DNA from: Zanthoxylum bungeanum | Taxonomy: Eukaryota > Streptophyta > Magnoliopsida > Sapindales > Rutaceae | DNA: 64,000 nucleotides | Reading direction: 5' to 3' | NCBI GenBank assembly: GCA_019454045.1 | Contig: SKCR01032772.1 | Location: 682,001 to 746,000, forward strand | Position numbers and translations under genes: made by a program | Part shown: one piece after another, positions 35,481 through 47,308 of the stretch | Layout: the number at the start of each line of letters is the position of its first letter | Position numbering within the stretch: the first letter of the stretch is position 1 | Notes under the pieces: model-generated | Told to the model about the DNA's origin: nothing | Database searches by the model: none | Seen by the model: the letters and a program-made list of their open reading frames with translations, nothing else

Positions 35481-38400
35481 ATGCTTGCTACTGAAAAACT
35501 AACTGGTGATAACTTTGCTAAGTGGAAGTATGACATGAATATAATACTTGTGCTGGATAACCTGAAGTTTGTCCTGATAGAGGAATGTCCTCCCAAACCT
35601 GCTGAAAATGCAAACAAAAATATTATAGATGCCTATGAGAATTGGGTTCGAGGAAATGATAAGGCTCGTTGTTATTTACTTGCCACTATGTCCAATGTGC
35701 TTAAAGCAAAGTTCGAAAAGACAGAGACTGCTTATGAGATAATGGAGTCTCTACAGGGCATGTTTGGCGAACCCTCTGATCAAGCCAAACATGAAGCATT
35801 CGGGAAAGTCTTGAACTGCAAAATGGAAGCTGGAACCCGTGTTCGTGAACATGTGCTAATGATGATTAGTATGATTCATGAAGCTGAAATCAATGGTGCA
35901 ACTATAGATGAAGGAATAAAAGTGGACTTATTTTGGAAAGTCTTAGCCCACAATTTCTCCAGTTCAAAAGATATTACTTTATGAGTAACTTGAGTTATAC
36001 TTTGACTCAATTACTTATCGAACTCACAACTTTTGAGTCTTTTTCTGTGGAGAGAACAAGGTAAAAGCAAATGTTGTTGAACCTTCTACTCTAATTCTTC
36101 TTTAAAGAAGAGAAAGAGAAATAAGAATAAAGGTAAGAGTTCATGAACTGAGAGAAAACAGCAGGAAGCAGCAGCAAAAGAAACAAGCCAAACAATAATC
36201 AAGGTAAATCAGATTTACTTGTTACTGAATCTTGTTTAGTTGAAATGATTTATCACCCTGGATAATTGATTCAGGAGCGACTAATCATATTTGTTGTTTC
36301 TTACAGATGCTTGATTCTTACACAAGACTTGCTGATGGGGACTTTACTTTGAGAGTTGGGAATGACGCTTTAGTTTCAGCATCAGCAGTTGGACAAAAAA
36401 ACTCATGTTGAGAACAGTAAATTTTTATTTTTGAATAATGTTTATTTCGTACCGGGGTTTACTAGAAACCTCATTTCAGTTTCTCGACTTTATGAACAAT
36501 GTTATTCAGTTTCTTTTGATAATAAATCAGTTGTTATTTCAAGAAATAGTTTGAATATTTGTTCTGGTTTTATTGAAAATGGGCTATATGTAATAATGCC
36601 CAATTTTAATTCATTATTGAATGCTGAAATGTTCAAAGTTGCATTGCCAAAAACAAAGAAACAAAAGATTTCTCACACTGATAACACATATCTATGGCAC
36701 CTAAGACTTGGTCATATAAATCTTGACAGGATAAATAGGCTTGTAAATGATGGTCCTTTAAGAGAACTAAATGTTGGTACTCTATCTGTCTGTGAATCAT
36801 GTCTTGAAGGTAAGATGACAAAGAGGCCTTTCTCTGGAAAAGGCAATAGGGCTCAAGAACCACTGAAGCTTATACATTCAGATGTTTGTGGACCTATGTC
36901 TACACAAGCAAGAGGTGGATATGAGTACTTCGTTACTTTTGTTGATGATTACTCTAGATATGGTTATGTTTACCTAATGAGACATAAGTCTGAAACTTTT
37001 GGAAAGTTTAAAGAATTCCAAATCGAAACGGAAAAACAATTAGGTAAATCAATCAAGTGTCTTCGATCAGATCGAGGAGGTGAATACCTTGATAATGAAT
37101 TCAAAGATCACCTATTAGAGTATGTGATTTTATCCCAACTAACTGCACCTGGTACACCTCAGCAAAATGGTGTAGCTGAGAGGAGGAATCGAACTTTACT
37201 CGACATGATTCGTTCCATATTGAGGTATTCTTCACTTCCAAAAACGTTTTGGGGGTATGCTATACAAACATCAACCTACATTTTGAATGTGGTTCCATCT
37301 AAGTCAGTACCTAGAACACCTTTAGAGTTATGGAGTGGCCACAAACCCAGTTTGAGTCACTTTCGTATATGGGGGTGCCCAGCATACGTGCTAATGGGTA
37401 AGACAACAAAGTTGGAAATGCGTTCTGAAGTTTGTTTCTTTGTAGGATATGCAAAAGGCACAAGGGGAGGTGTGTTTTATAATCCTCGAGATAAAAGGTG
37501 TTTGTATCGACAAATGTCACGTTTCTTGAGAATAATTATATGACAGACTTCAAACCTCAAAGTAAGATAGTCTTGGAGGAATTAAAATCTGATGAGATCA
37601 GTCAACAACCTGCTAGGATTGTTGTTCCACAAAGCAAAGAGACCACATCTTCGAGTCAGAACATCTTACCACCTCGTCGTAGTGGGAGGATAGTACGACT
37701 ACCTTCTCGATATAGACAAGATGGTGAAGCACAAGTTACTATCACTGATGATGGAAAAGATGACCCATTAACATATAGATGTGCAATGGAAGATCATGAA
37801 AAAGAGAAATGGCTTGAGGCTATGAAACTTGAGATGGAATCCATGTATTCCAACTCAGTCTGGGAGCTTGTAGATCTACCTGATGGAGTAAATCCTATAG
37901 GGTGCAAATGGATCTACAAAAGAAATAGGGGAGTGGACGGTAATGTAGAGACATTTAAAGCAAGACTAGTGGAAAATGGTTATACCCAAAAAGAAGGAGT
38001 TGACTATGAGGAAACTTTTTCACCAGTAGCCATGCTAAAGTCCATTCGAATCTTGCTTTCCATTGCTGCTCATTATGATTATGAAATTTGGCAGATGGAT
38101 GTCAAGACAGCCTTTTTGAATGGCTATCTTGAAGAGACCATCTATATGGAGCAACCAGAAGGTTTTATAAGCAAGGACGAAAAGCAAAAGGTTTGCAAGT
38201 TGCAAAGGTCTATCTATGGACTTAAGTAAGCGTCCAGATCTTGGAACATGAGATTTGATGAGGCGATCAAATCTTATGGCTTTATCCAAAATCCTGATGA
38301 ATCTTGTGTTTATAAATTCATCAAGGACAAACGAGTGGTTTTTCTAATACTTTATGTTGATGATATTCTACTTATTGGGAATAATGTAGAACTATTATCA

Positions 38401-39340
38401 GACGTAAAGGCTTGGCTGGCTGAACAATTCCAAATGAAAGATTTGGGGAGAAGCAAGTTACATTCTTGGGATCCGTCTTATAAGAGATCGCAAGAAAAAG
38501 CTGCTAGCTCTGTCTCAGGCATTGTATATTGACAAGATGCTTGTTAGATATTCAATGCAAAACTCCAAGAAAGGTAACTTACCTTCCCGTCATGGAGTTG
38601 TTCTTTCTAAAAGGCAATGTCCTTCGACACCCTAAAAGGAAGAAGATATGAGACGGATTCCATATGCGTCGGCAGTAGGGAGCTTGATGTATGCTATGTT
38701 ATGCACAAGACCTAATATATGCTATGCAGTAGGAATAGTTAGTCGTTTTCAGTCAAATCCAGGATTAGATCATTGGGTAGCAGTTAAGCATATTCTCAAG
38801 TATCTACGGAGAATGAGGAACTATATGCTTGTTTATTCTGGCAGGGATTTGATTCCGATTGGATATACTGATTCTGATTTTCAATCAGATACAGATGATC
38901 GAAAGTCGATATCTGGATCAATATTCACTCTTGGTGGGGGAGCTATAGTTTGGAGAAGCATCAAACAATCATGTGTTGCTGATTCAACTATGGAAGTCGA
39001 ATATGTGGCTGCTTGTGAAGCTGCCAAAGAAGCGGTTTGGCTCCGAAAGTTCTTTACCGATCTGGAAGTGGTTCCAGATATGGACAAGCCATTATCACTT
39101 TATTGTGATAATAGTGGTGCAGTGGCTAATTCCAAAGAACCAAGAAGCCACAAGAGATCAAAACATATTGAGAGGAAATATCATGTGATTAGGGACATTG
39201 TGCAACGCGGAGACGTGGCTGTTCTGAAGATTCCATCTGCAGAGAATCTAGCCGATCATTTCACCAAGACGCTGCCTGCAAAGAGTTTTGAAGGGCATCT
39301 AGAAGGATTGGGGATTAGAGACATGTCTCATTTGCTTTAG
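35481..39340 (+). pseudogene. Copia gag-pol pseudogene, zinc knuckle missing
   Basis: Gag of the UBN2 type from ATG 35481 (LTGDNFAKWKYDMN, VLNCKMEAGTRVREHV) stops at 35984. The Lys/Gln-rich stretch at about 36110-36210 runs straight into the region before protease; the usual CCHC knuckle is absent. Protease IDSGATNHIC at about 36269 follows a stop. Integrase is open over 36389-37543 (LWHLRLGHINLD, TFVDDYSRYGYVY, SDRGGEYLDNEF, NGVAERRNRTLLDM), RT over 37498-38229 (MDVKTAFLNGYLEETIYMEQ) and LYVDDILLIGN at about 38353, RNase H over 38648-39340. Breaks near 35985, 36390, 37530, 38229, 38455 and 38640 make it dead. Confidence 0.88.
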
Positions 39341-39354
39341 GGCAAGTGGGAGTT

Positions 39355-41329
39355 TGTTGGAATTTGTATGCCCGACAAGCAAATATGTTCGAAACATGAT
39401 TGATTAATAAATTTGTGATTCTATTTTATTCCATGTATGCATTTTGATTTGCTTTATAAAATTCATGAAAATTCCGTGATTATTTATGTAGCTTTAAATT
39501 AAACATATATGTCTATGTAAAATGTTACATGCATATATGCATGGATAAAATTTAAAGAGTAATAATCAAAATTTGTCTATGACTATGATTTGAAGTTGTG
39601 AATCTTCAAATCCAAAGTCATAAATACAGTTCATTCCATTATGAATGGTATAGTTCTACCAGACTATATCATGTAGAGACATAGAAATGAATGTGTTTTA
39701 TATAATAAGATTATATTGGACATGACCATATAAAATTGAAAAGTTCTAATAATTTCCGTTAAATAAAGAACATCAATTTTATCATAATGATGGTCATATA
39801 TGCGATGATCTTAAATCATTATATTTAGCAGACTCCTATATCATATTAATTTATTCTTTAATTTACTCGGTATGGTTTTGTATTTATTACATTTCGTAAA
39901 CCTTGTATTTTGGGAATGAGTTGAATGAATAGCTGGGAATGCTAACCTGATATAATGAAATCCGTTCATAAGATTCTCTTGTTTATTAGTTCAGGACCTG
40001 AACGATTAGCGCGCAAATGCATAAAAGTTATGAATTAATTGTCACTTGCTCATTTACGAATCTGTTATGGAGGATCATTGCATAGGTAATGACTATATCA
40101 ATGGACGAATACTTTGAGTAATTAATTCTATAATTCTAAGAGTGCAATTCTGGGTATTTAATGGAGTTACTCCAGAATTAATAATTTCGTTTGATTAATA
40201 AAAGAGTTTATAATTAATTGACGAAATTATTGGAGCTTAGAATTATAGGTCCATCGGTCCCCTCGTCGTCTTCTATCACTGTACGAACGATTATAATTAC
40301 GAAGAAAAATAGTTGAGAATTGTTTAAAATAATTATGAATTATTTTACACTCTAATTATTCCATAAAGCTCATGTTTGGAAATTATGACAAATGTTGTCT
40401 TAATATATTTATTAATAGTCCCCAAGGGGTGTGGCTTGGTGGTGTAGGGTTCAGGATCTCACCTTGAGGTTCTGGGTTCGAATCCAGGGGGTGCACTTCT
40501 TGTAAGAGCCTGGGACAGTCGGTGGTTTTACCTGCGCCGCGGCCCAGAATGGGTGGTTTGGTGGCGGGGTTTCCATCGTTTCCAAAAAAAAAAAAATATA
40601 TTTATTAATAGATAATGTATCTATTTATTAAATTATGAAAATTAATATTTATTTAATTTGATTAATTAAATTTTAATTTAATGAGATAATATTTTCAATT
40701 AAAAAATTGTTTTTAATGATTATCTTTGATAATTTAGAGGATAAATATCAAATGATTTTATTGAAAATTAAAATTAATAATATCCTTAATGGATTTGCTT
40801 GATAAGAATTCGATTTTGATCAAAGTTAATCAATTCAAAAAATTAAAAATCCATATGCTATAACAACAATAAAAACGTGAGCTGTTGGAGAAGTTTTTGA
40901 GGTTTTTCAATTTTGATTAAAAAGAACAACAACAAAAACAGTAGCTGAAGAGAGAAAATAAAGAAAATTGTTTTCTTTTATTTTTTCTTAAGTTTGATTT
41001 TGAGAAAATCAAAAGAAAACAGCATCCAGAATTCGTCTCATGTGATGAGTACATGGATCCTTAATAAATTAGAGTATTCTTCGTAATTACTTTCACACCC
41101 ACACGTGTCGTTGGAGGTGAGTAGATAGACGAGGAAGATCGTGGTTCAAAGAATCGATTTGCAAAGATATTCAGATCTGCATGTATATTTTCTTACTTGA
41201 GTTCTAAATAATTTTATTATTAATATACTAGAAAATACGGATCCGGTTTTGATTGTTCATGTGTGAAAATTAAATTTTTTCATGTTACCCAAAAACGATT
41301 TCCGCTACGCTTGAAAATGAAAACCAACA
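39355..41329 (+). repeat. 3' LTR of the Copia part, 1975 bp including a SINE
   Basis: Starts TGTTGGAATTTG after the purine tract GGGCAAGTGGGAGTT (39340-39354) and ends CCAACA at 41329 before TATAC. Without the SINE and its duplicated target (193 bp) it is about 1780 bp. No second copy is present in the window. Confidence 0.75.
40419..40594 (+). mobile_element. tRNA-derived SINE inside the Copia LTR, 17-bp target duplication
   Basis: GTGGCTTGGTGGTGTAG (A-box region), GGATCTCACCTTGAGG, B-box GGGTTCGAATCCAG, TTCTTGTAAGAGCC, GGGACAGTC, TTTTACCTGCGCCGC, GTGGTTTGGTGGCGGGG, then an A tail. Flanked by AATATATTTATTAATAG on both sides (40402-40418, 40595-40611). It is the best preserved copy of the family here and must be younger than the LTR that hosts it. 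Confidence 0.9.
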
Positions 41330-41334
41330 TATAC

Positions 41335-42029
41335 AGCATAAGTTTAAAATTAAGTTTGGTAAAAAAAAATTGGGAAATTTTAATTTAACCTTGAATTATG
41401 GCATGCTTCAACTGATCTCATTATAATTAAAAATGTTATTGCGAACATAAAAAAATTAAGGGGCTTTTATTAAAGAATTTTATTAGAGTATAATTTTTTT
41501 CTATTTAGCCAAAATCAAATGTAAAAATTTACATTTAGTTATATGAGTGTAAAATTACTAAAAGGAATAAGAAATTAATAAAAAAAATTAAAATTAATTA
41601 ATTAAAATACACACCCCACGCGCTGTGGGGTGTGTGTTTTCTAAGAAAAATTATTTTTTTCCAATTTAATTTCAAATGTAAATATTTCTCAAAATATAAA
41701 GTGTTTCTTGAAAAAATTACATATTATCAATTTAAAAATTATAAACTTTAAAATAAGACCTATTGAGGATATATTTCGATGAAAAATGAGTCAAAATAAT
41801 CCTTACATTTATAAGAGAATAATAATTTCAAATTAACCATTTTCAAGTACTCATATCTCTTTCATCCAGACTCCAAATCATAATCTGTAAAAATATACAT
41901 ACACAAAACATTCATACCTTTAAGTTTTATCAATAAACTTTTCTCAAATTCGAACTTATGCAAAGTTGAAATTAGCCCCAAAATTATTACATCACCTATA
42001 CTTCACATTGAATTTCGTTATAATCACAT
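41335..42029. other. AT-rich non-coding DNA with one perfect hairpin
   Basis: No gene. At 41609-41619 and 41625-41635 ACACACCCCAC and GTGGGGTGTGT form a perfect 11-bp stem with a 5-base loop. Confidence 0.5.
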
Positions 42030-42475
42030 TTTTGCCTCGGTCATATTGGTGAGTGAATGTTGCATTATGTATGTCTTAATCACATTGATTACTTTCAGTT
42101 ACATTATTTACCTCAATCACACTGCCGACTCTCAGCCACATTGATCACTGTCACAATAACATTTTACTTAAGTCACAAAGAATTGAATTATGATTATATT
42201 TTTACCCAAAGTCATAATGTGAGTATCACTCATTGATGTGCTTCATTCATAATTGCAACCTCAGTCACAGTGAGCATAGTCACAATTATCAATTGCATTA
42301 CCGACTCTTAGTCACATTTATGACCTCAGTTACTTGAGTTACCTCGGTTATATTGCAGCCTCTCGGTCACACTGAGCACAATCATATTGTGACCTCATTC
42401 ACATTGGCAACTCTTAGTCATATTTGTGACCTCAATCATATTAATTACCTTAGTCACATTATCGATCATCAGTTA
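42030..42475. repeat. Short-period degenerate satellite, left part
   Basis: Words such as CTCAGTCACATT, GACCTCAGTCACA and ACCGACTCTCAG recur about every 20-25 bases. The array is split by the solo LTR at 42476 and continues at 44275. Confidence 0.75.
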
Positions 42476-44274
42476 TGATCGGTGAAATCACACACGTAAC
42501 ACAAGCGCACGTATCGCTCAAGTAGTATAAAAATATCGATCCCACGAGGACTTAATTTCTACTATTGTAATTAATTATTGATTCTATTTATTTACAGGTA
42601 TCTAATTAAAGGGAGAAGAGGATGATTGCTTGATTGGTTGGTTGAATGTGGATTTGCTAAATAAATAAATAAATAAATAAACAAAAGAAAATGCTAAGGA
42701 AAATAAACAAAAGACACAAATATCTAGGGTTGTAATTACACACAATATTATTCTAATGATGAATTGACTCTCTTATATATGTGTAATAAATCAGTTTGCT
42801 AACCTGAAACACGAAGATATGCAAAAGCCTCTTTCGATGGTCAGATGCAAACATCCAATATAACCCAATTAATCATATGTCTATGTTAACCAAGTTATCT
42901 GAATTCATTAAGTTCAAGCTCCAATTGTGGTTACCCCCGCCCAACGGGTATATGTCTATCCTGGAAGGAAATCTACCTAAGGGTCACCATGGCCGAAGAT
43001 GAGATCGTGAGCTATTGAATTTGAGGCTGAAACCTAAAATTTCTTCATCAAGTTCATTTTAAGTTTACCACATCAATCTTATTAATGACTAGTTAACAAG
43101 AAGTATTAAGCTTAAGATTCAATAAATAAACCAAAGCATTACCCATAATAATCAAATCAATTATTAAACTCATGAATATTGTGTTTCATCACTTCCCTAG
43201 AATAAAAATAAAATGTTGGGGGTTAGAAGATCCACCTTTAATATTTCAAATGTAGAAATCTCACTTTATTATAATATAGAAATTATCAGTGTTATCCAAT
43301 TAAGTCAAACCAGTCATAAAGGCGGTGTTATTATTTATCCATAAATCAGCCATATAGACGGTAATTATCTGTCACCTAAAGACCGACCATATAGGAGGTG
43401 TCACATTATGTCAAATAAATAAAACCAGCCATTAAGGCGGTATCAACTTTAATCAATATTATTAAATTACAATTTCCATATTATAAATTAAGTGAGATTA
43501 ATCTACCTTATCATATTAAAGGTTTCACCCTTCCCCCAGCTGAAATTAACTTCTAAACATAAAAGAAAGTAAAAACACACAAACTATTATTACTACTAAA
43601 AATAAAAATAAAAATACATTACAAAACTACTAAATAAAACACACAAGATACAATCCTTAATTCTTATTCAAGAAACCAAGGAAAGTATGAAATTTACAAA
43701 TGAAATGGCTTGTATTTATAGGCAAAATTTTGCCTCCACCAATTTCTCCATCAAACATGGCACCAAATCCTCCACCAAACATGCATGTTTGGTGGAAGTT
43801 TGACAATTTTCATTTTTTTTTTTTGGTTTTGAAAATGACTTTAATAATTACATATAAAATACTTCCGGATGTTTTTATCAATTTCAGTCATGAAAACTTC
43901 AGAATTCAAAATTATTATGAGCTTCAAAGTTGTAGATCTTTTAGTCTTCTTTAATTCGGAACTTGAATCACCTCAATCTGATATCGAAGTAGAAATTTTT
44001 GGCAAAAATACGAAAATTATGCAAAGTTGAAATTTCCAAAATTGTATTTCGTTAGAATGCAATTTCAAGTTTCCAACCTCCAAAATTCAAATGTCAAGTC
44101 CAGTTTTTGCCCTTATTTGTTCCACATTTCATCCTGAATGATTCCATTAAGTCCCGATTTTATTTTATCTGTAAAATAAATAAAAACACATCAAAACGTT
44201 CATAAAACCCAAGAAACCATACAAAATATTAGGTCGAAATGGTGGTAAATAGTGATATATTTTCCGCTCATCAA
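42476..44274 (-). mobile_element. Solo LTR of a Ty3/Gypsy-type element, second copy (1799 bp)
   Basis: Plus-strand ends are TGATCGG and CTCATCA, so on the minus strand it runs TGATGAG...CCGATCA. Flanks AGTTA (42471-42475) and AGTCA (44275-44279) are a 5-bp duplication with one change. Landmarks shared with the copy at 24659: CGCACGTA, CCCACGAGGACTTA, AGGGTTGTAATTACA, TCGATGGTCAGATGCAAAC and the TGATGAGCGG end. No coding region. In the middle AACCAGCC and CGGTGT words repeat around AT-rich DNA. Confidence 0.7.
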
Positions 44275-44515
44275 GTCACATCACCAACCATCAGTCATAT
44301 TACCGACCCTCAATCACATTGAGTGCAATTATAATTGTGACCTTGGTCATATTACCGACCCTCAGTCAAACTTGTGATCTTAGTCACACTTGTGATCTCA
44401 GCCATATTTCCGACCCTCAATCACACTACCGACCATCAGGTGTATTAAGAACAGTCACATATTTAGACACGGTCATAATGTGACTATAAATGGTTTCATA
44501 TTGACAAAAATACTA
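44275..44515. repeat. Short-period degenerate satellite, right part
   Basis: Same words as 42030-42475 (CCGACCCTCAGTCA, GTGATCTCAGCCATA). Its identity on both sides of the solo LTR proves that the LTR entered the array. Confidence 0.75.
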
Positions 44516-44769
44516 AATGGGAATTAATATTTATGGTATATTTAAAATAAAACCATTGCTTTCAAAATACATTGCCTAAAGAAGAGATAATAGGTTAAAA
44601 TAAATCTCGCCTTGTACACTTTTTTAAAAGGAAAAAAAATTACTATTCATATGAACAATGTTACTGTTCACGTGAACAACTAAAAGGAAGAAAAAAATTA
44701 GGTCAAACCTCTTATTAGTAAAAAAAAAAAAAAAAAAAACTAAAGATGGATAAAATTTAAAAACATAGG

Positions 44770-46900
44770 TGTCACACCCGTCCCCTTAGGTAGGGTAGGG
44801 GTGAGACGGAGAACTGAAACTGGCAGAGTTTCCCCTGTAATATGGACTAATCCTCCAAACACAAGGAAAAATCTAAACTGAAAATTATCATCATAACATA
44901 GGATCTCCGTGATCCAACTCAAACATAATATCCATGAAGGAAACACAATATCCTCAATATCAAGTAAAGGCTCAATGCCTAACATTAGACAACAAATCCT
45001 TCCAAATACAATACATATCTAGAATTACAGTCTCAAAACATAACAAAGACACTCTACTGTTGGCACAACCTTTCTCTACTGGCAGAAAATGATGACAAAA
45101 CAGCAGATGGAAAGGATAATCTACTAAACTGCTGAACCTGAAATGTTAAGGAAAGGGGTAAACTCACGCTTAGTGCAATGGATCACAGCTTAGTGCCGTG
45201 GATAATCAAGTAACAAAGTGGATCGAACAAGTCTTTCATAATATAAATAAATACATAAGCTGTAAATCGATATCTCAAACATTTACTTGAAATCGTAAAT
45301 CTCATTTCTCATAAAACTCAAATCATAAATCTCATTTATCATAAAGCTCATACTGCTCAAAAATAATCTGTAATGATAAATCTGTTTATTCATCTATATG
45401 CACAACCTCATGACAAATACGGCAAAGCTGGCAACATGGGGCTTCCCCACGACAAAACTGGCATCCGGAGCAAACTGGCAATGTGAGACCTTATCTCACG
45501 GCAATAACTGGCAACATGAGACCTTATCTCATGGCAATAATCTGGCACATATAAGTACACGGGGTGCATCCTAACATAAAAATCATTTCCAAAATACATG
45601 CTCATATATCTCAAATCATGCAAGTTTCTCATATATCACAAACACATGATTTCAACATAATCAATATTCGATCCATTACCTTATAGCAAAATATATAAAC
45701 TTTCTAAAAACAAACTCATTTAATGCATTACTTTAAAATTCATTTAAGAAAACATACATACTATATACTTTTGAAAACATTAATGTTACAGGCTTATCCA
45801 CGCACCTGGTGAGCTGACTACTGATAAAGGAACTAGGCAGCAGGACCGTCCCTGCTTACAGTATCACGATCACCTAACAGTCAAAAGAATTTACTATAAG
45901 GAACATAATCTTAACTAGAGTAGATGAAAGAATATGCAAGAAACGTGGTTCGGTCGTTCTCGCAAACTTAACGAAATTTAAGATTCGGAGGTCCGTTACT
46001 ACTCGGAATGGTCTTAAATTCGCGGAGGAGACTCGGGAAAACAACACGGAGACACTGTTTGGCGCGTGGTGGCCACGCGCCGATTGGCCAGGCCGCGCGT
46101 GGGCCTCACGCGCCGCCACATAAGGCGCGTGTGAGATCCACGCGCAGGTCCGATCGGAAATTTTCCGACGGCCGAGCGTTCCCCTCTCTCTCCCGGATCT
46201 AATGGCGCTGACGGTTCGTCGATCGGAGTTCCGGATCAACGGGAAATCGAGAAAAACCATAAAAAGTTTCATATCGAGATTTCTCAGAAAAATGGAAGTT
46301 TCCTGAGATGAAACCACTACCAAAATGATCCTCTCGACGAGATCTACACTTTTCCTTAAAGGCTCGGTCGCGAATTGAAGACGGATCGGACGGATCGGGA
46401 CCGAAACTTCTCTTCTTTTTTTTTTCTTTTCTCTTTCCTCTCTCTCTCGTACGTACTGCCTCTTTTGAATTAGGCTGTTGATTTAAAAATAATATATATA
46501 TATATATATATAAAATTCTGGAAATGACTAAAATGCCCCCACTAGGAAGGGTATTTTCGGAAATCACCACTTTTGAAGCTCTTCTGATGCGATTCTAGAA
46601 ATGTGTTCAACACGAAAGTTGTTCGTCTCGGAAAAACGAGTCTGATGGTTCAAGAATCAACTCAATCCGAGTTCGTTTGCTAAATTCATGCCCAAAACTG
46701 TAAACTATACGCATATAGTAAAAATCACGTAACTGATTCTTGGTCCCCACGCGTTTTCCAACGCGACGAAAATTCATTTCATATTATTCTGATCCATATT
46801 CCATCACTTAAACACTTATTCTTCATTATCATTCTATTCCAAGACTATATCGTCAGTCTGGGAATCTCCTAAAACAGTCCCGAAAATCTGGGATGTTACA
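44770..46900 (-). repeat. 3' LTR of the Gypsy derivative
   Basis: 2131 bp; minus-strand ends TGTAACATCCC and GGGTGTGACA. Contains a GC-rich block at 46020-46200 with GCGCGTG words, a run of TCTCTCTC near 46430 and a TA microsatellite at 46491-46513. The open frames in the GC-rich block are not supported as genes. Confidence 0.9.
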
Positions 46901-47261
46901 TTTCACCCCTCCTTATAAAAATTTCGTCCTCGAAATTTCTTCATCCCTATAACTACTGATTCGAACCTGGTCGAATGTGAGAAGTTATATCCGTGAAGTT
47001 TAGAGTCACAACTTACAAACCAACTATCCCATCTTTTAAAGAAAAGGCTCCACCAAGGGTCATGCATAGACAACAGCTGTAAAGAGTTTTTAGCAATTTA
47101 CGAAAAATCCACTATCTTAGGTTTCCCACTATTGAAAAGAGGATTTGCAGGTCCCTCAAATATCTGCTTACATCTTATCATCGCGACCATTATTATCTCT
47201 TCCAATTATGCATAGATACTGTGAAAGTATCTTGTCATGAAGAATTATTGGTATCTCTCTC

Positions 47262-47268
47262 TATAAAG
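47262..47268 (+). promoter_or_regulatory. TATA-like box before the antisense ORF
   Basis: TATAAAG after a CT-rich stretch, 41 bases before the ATG at 47309. If used, the leader would be very short; it is a candidate only. Confidence 0.35.
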
Positions 47269-47308
47269 AGATGCACGAGTTCTTAAGGAATTCTCAAAAA
47301 CTTCTTCA

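Larger units (their letters stand above)
33668..41329 (+). mobile_element. Composite TRIM-Copia retroelement with unlike LTRs at its two ends
   Basis: Order: TRIM LTR, TRIM interior, TRIM LTR, PBS, Copia leader, broken Copia gag-pol, purine tract, Copia 3' LTR (39355-41329). The outermost bases are TGTTGG and CCAACA, and the whole is flanked by TATAC on both sides (33663-33667 and 41330-41334). No 5' LTR of the Copia type was found. The simplest reading is a single integration of a chimeric DNA; gene conversion of the 5' end is the alternative. Confidence 0.7.

Noticed and set aside
45874..46323. A 149-codon frame, repeated at 50581-51168.
   Set aside because: It lies in the GC-rich block of both LTRs of the Gypsy derivative, differs in length between them and has no domain. 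It could be part of a transcribed leader, but a gene is not supported.
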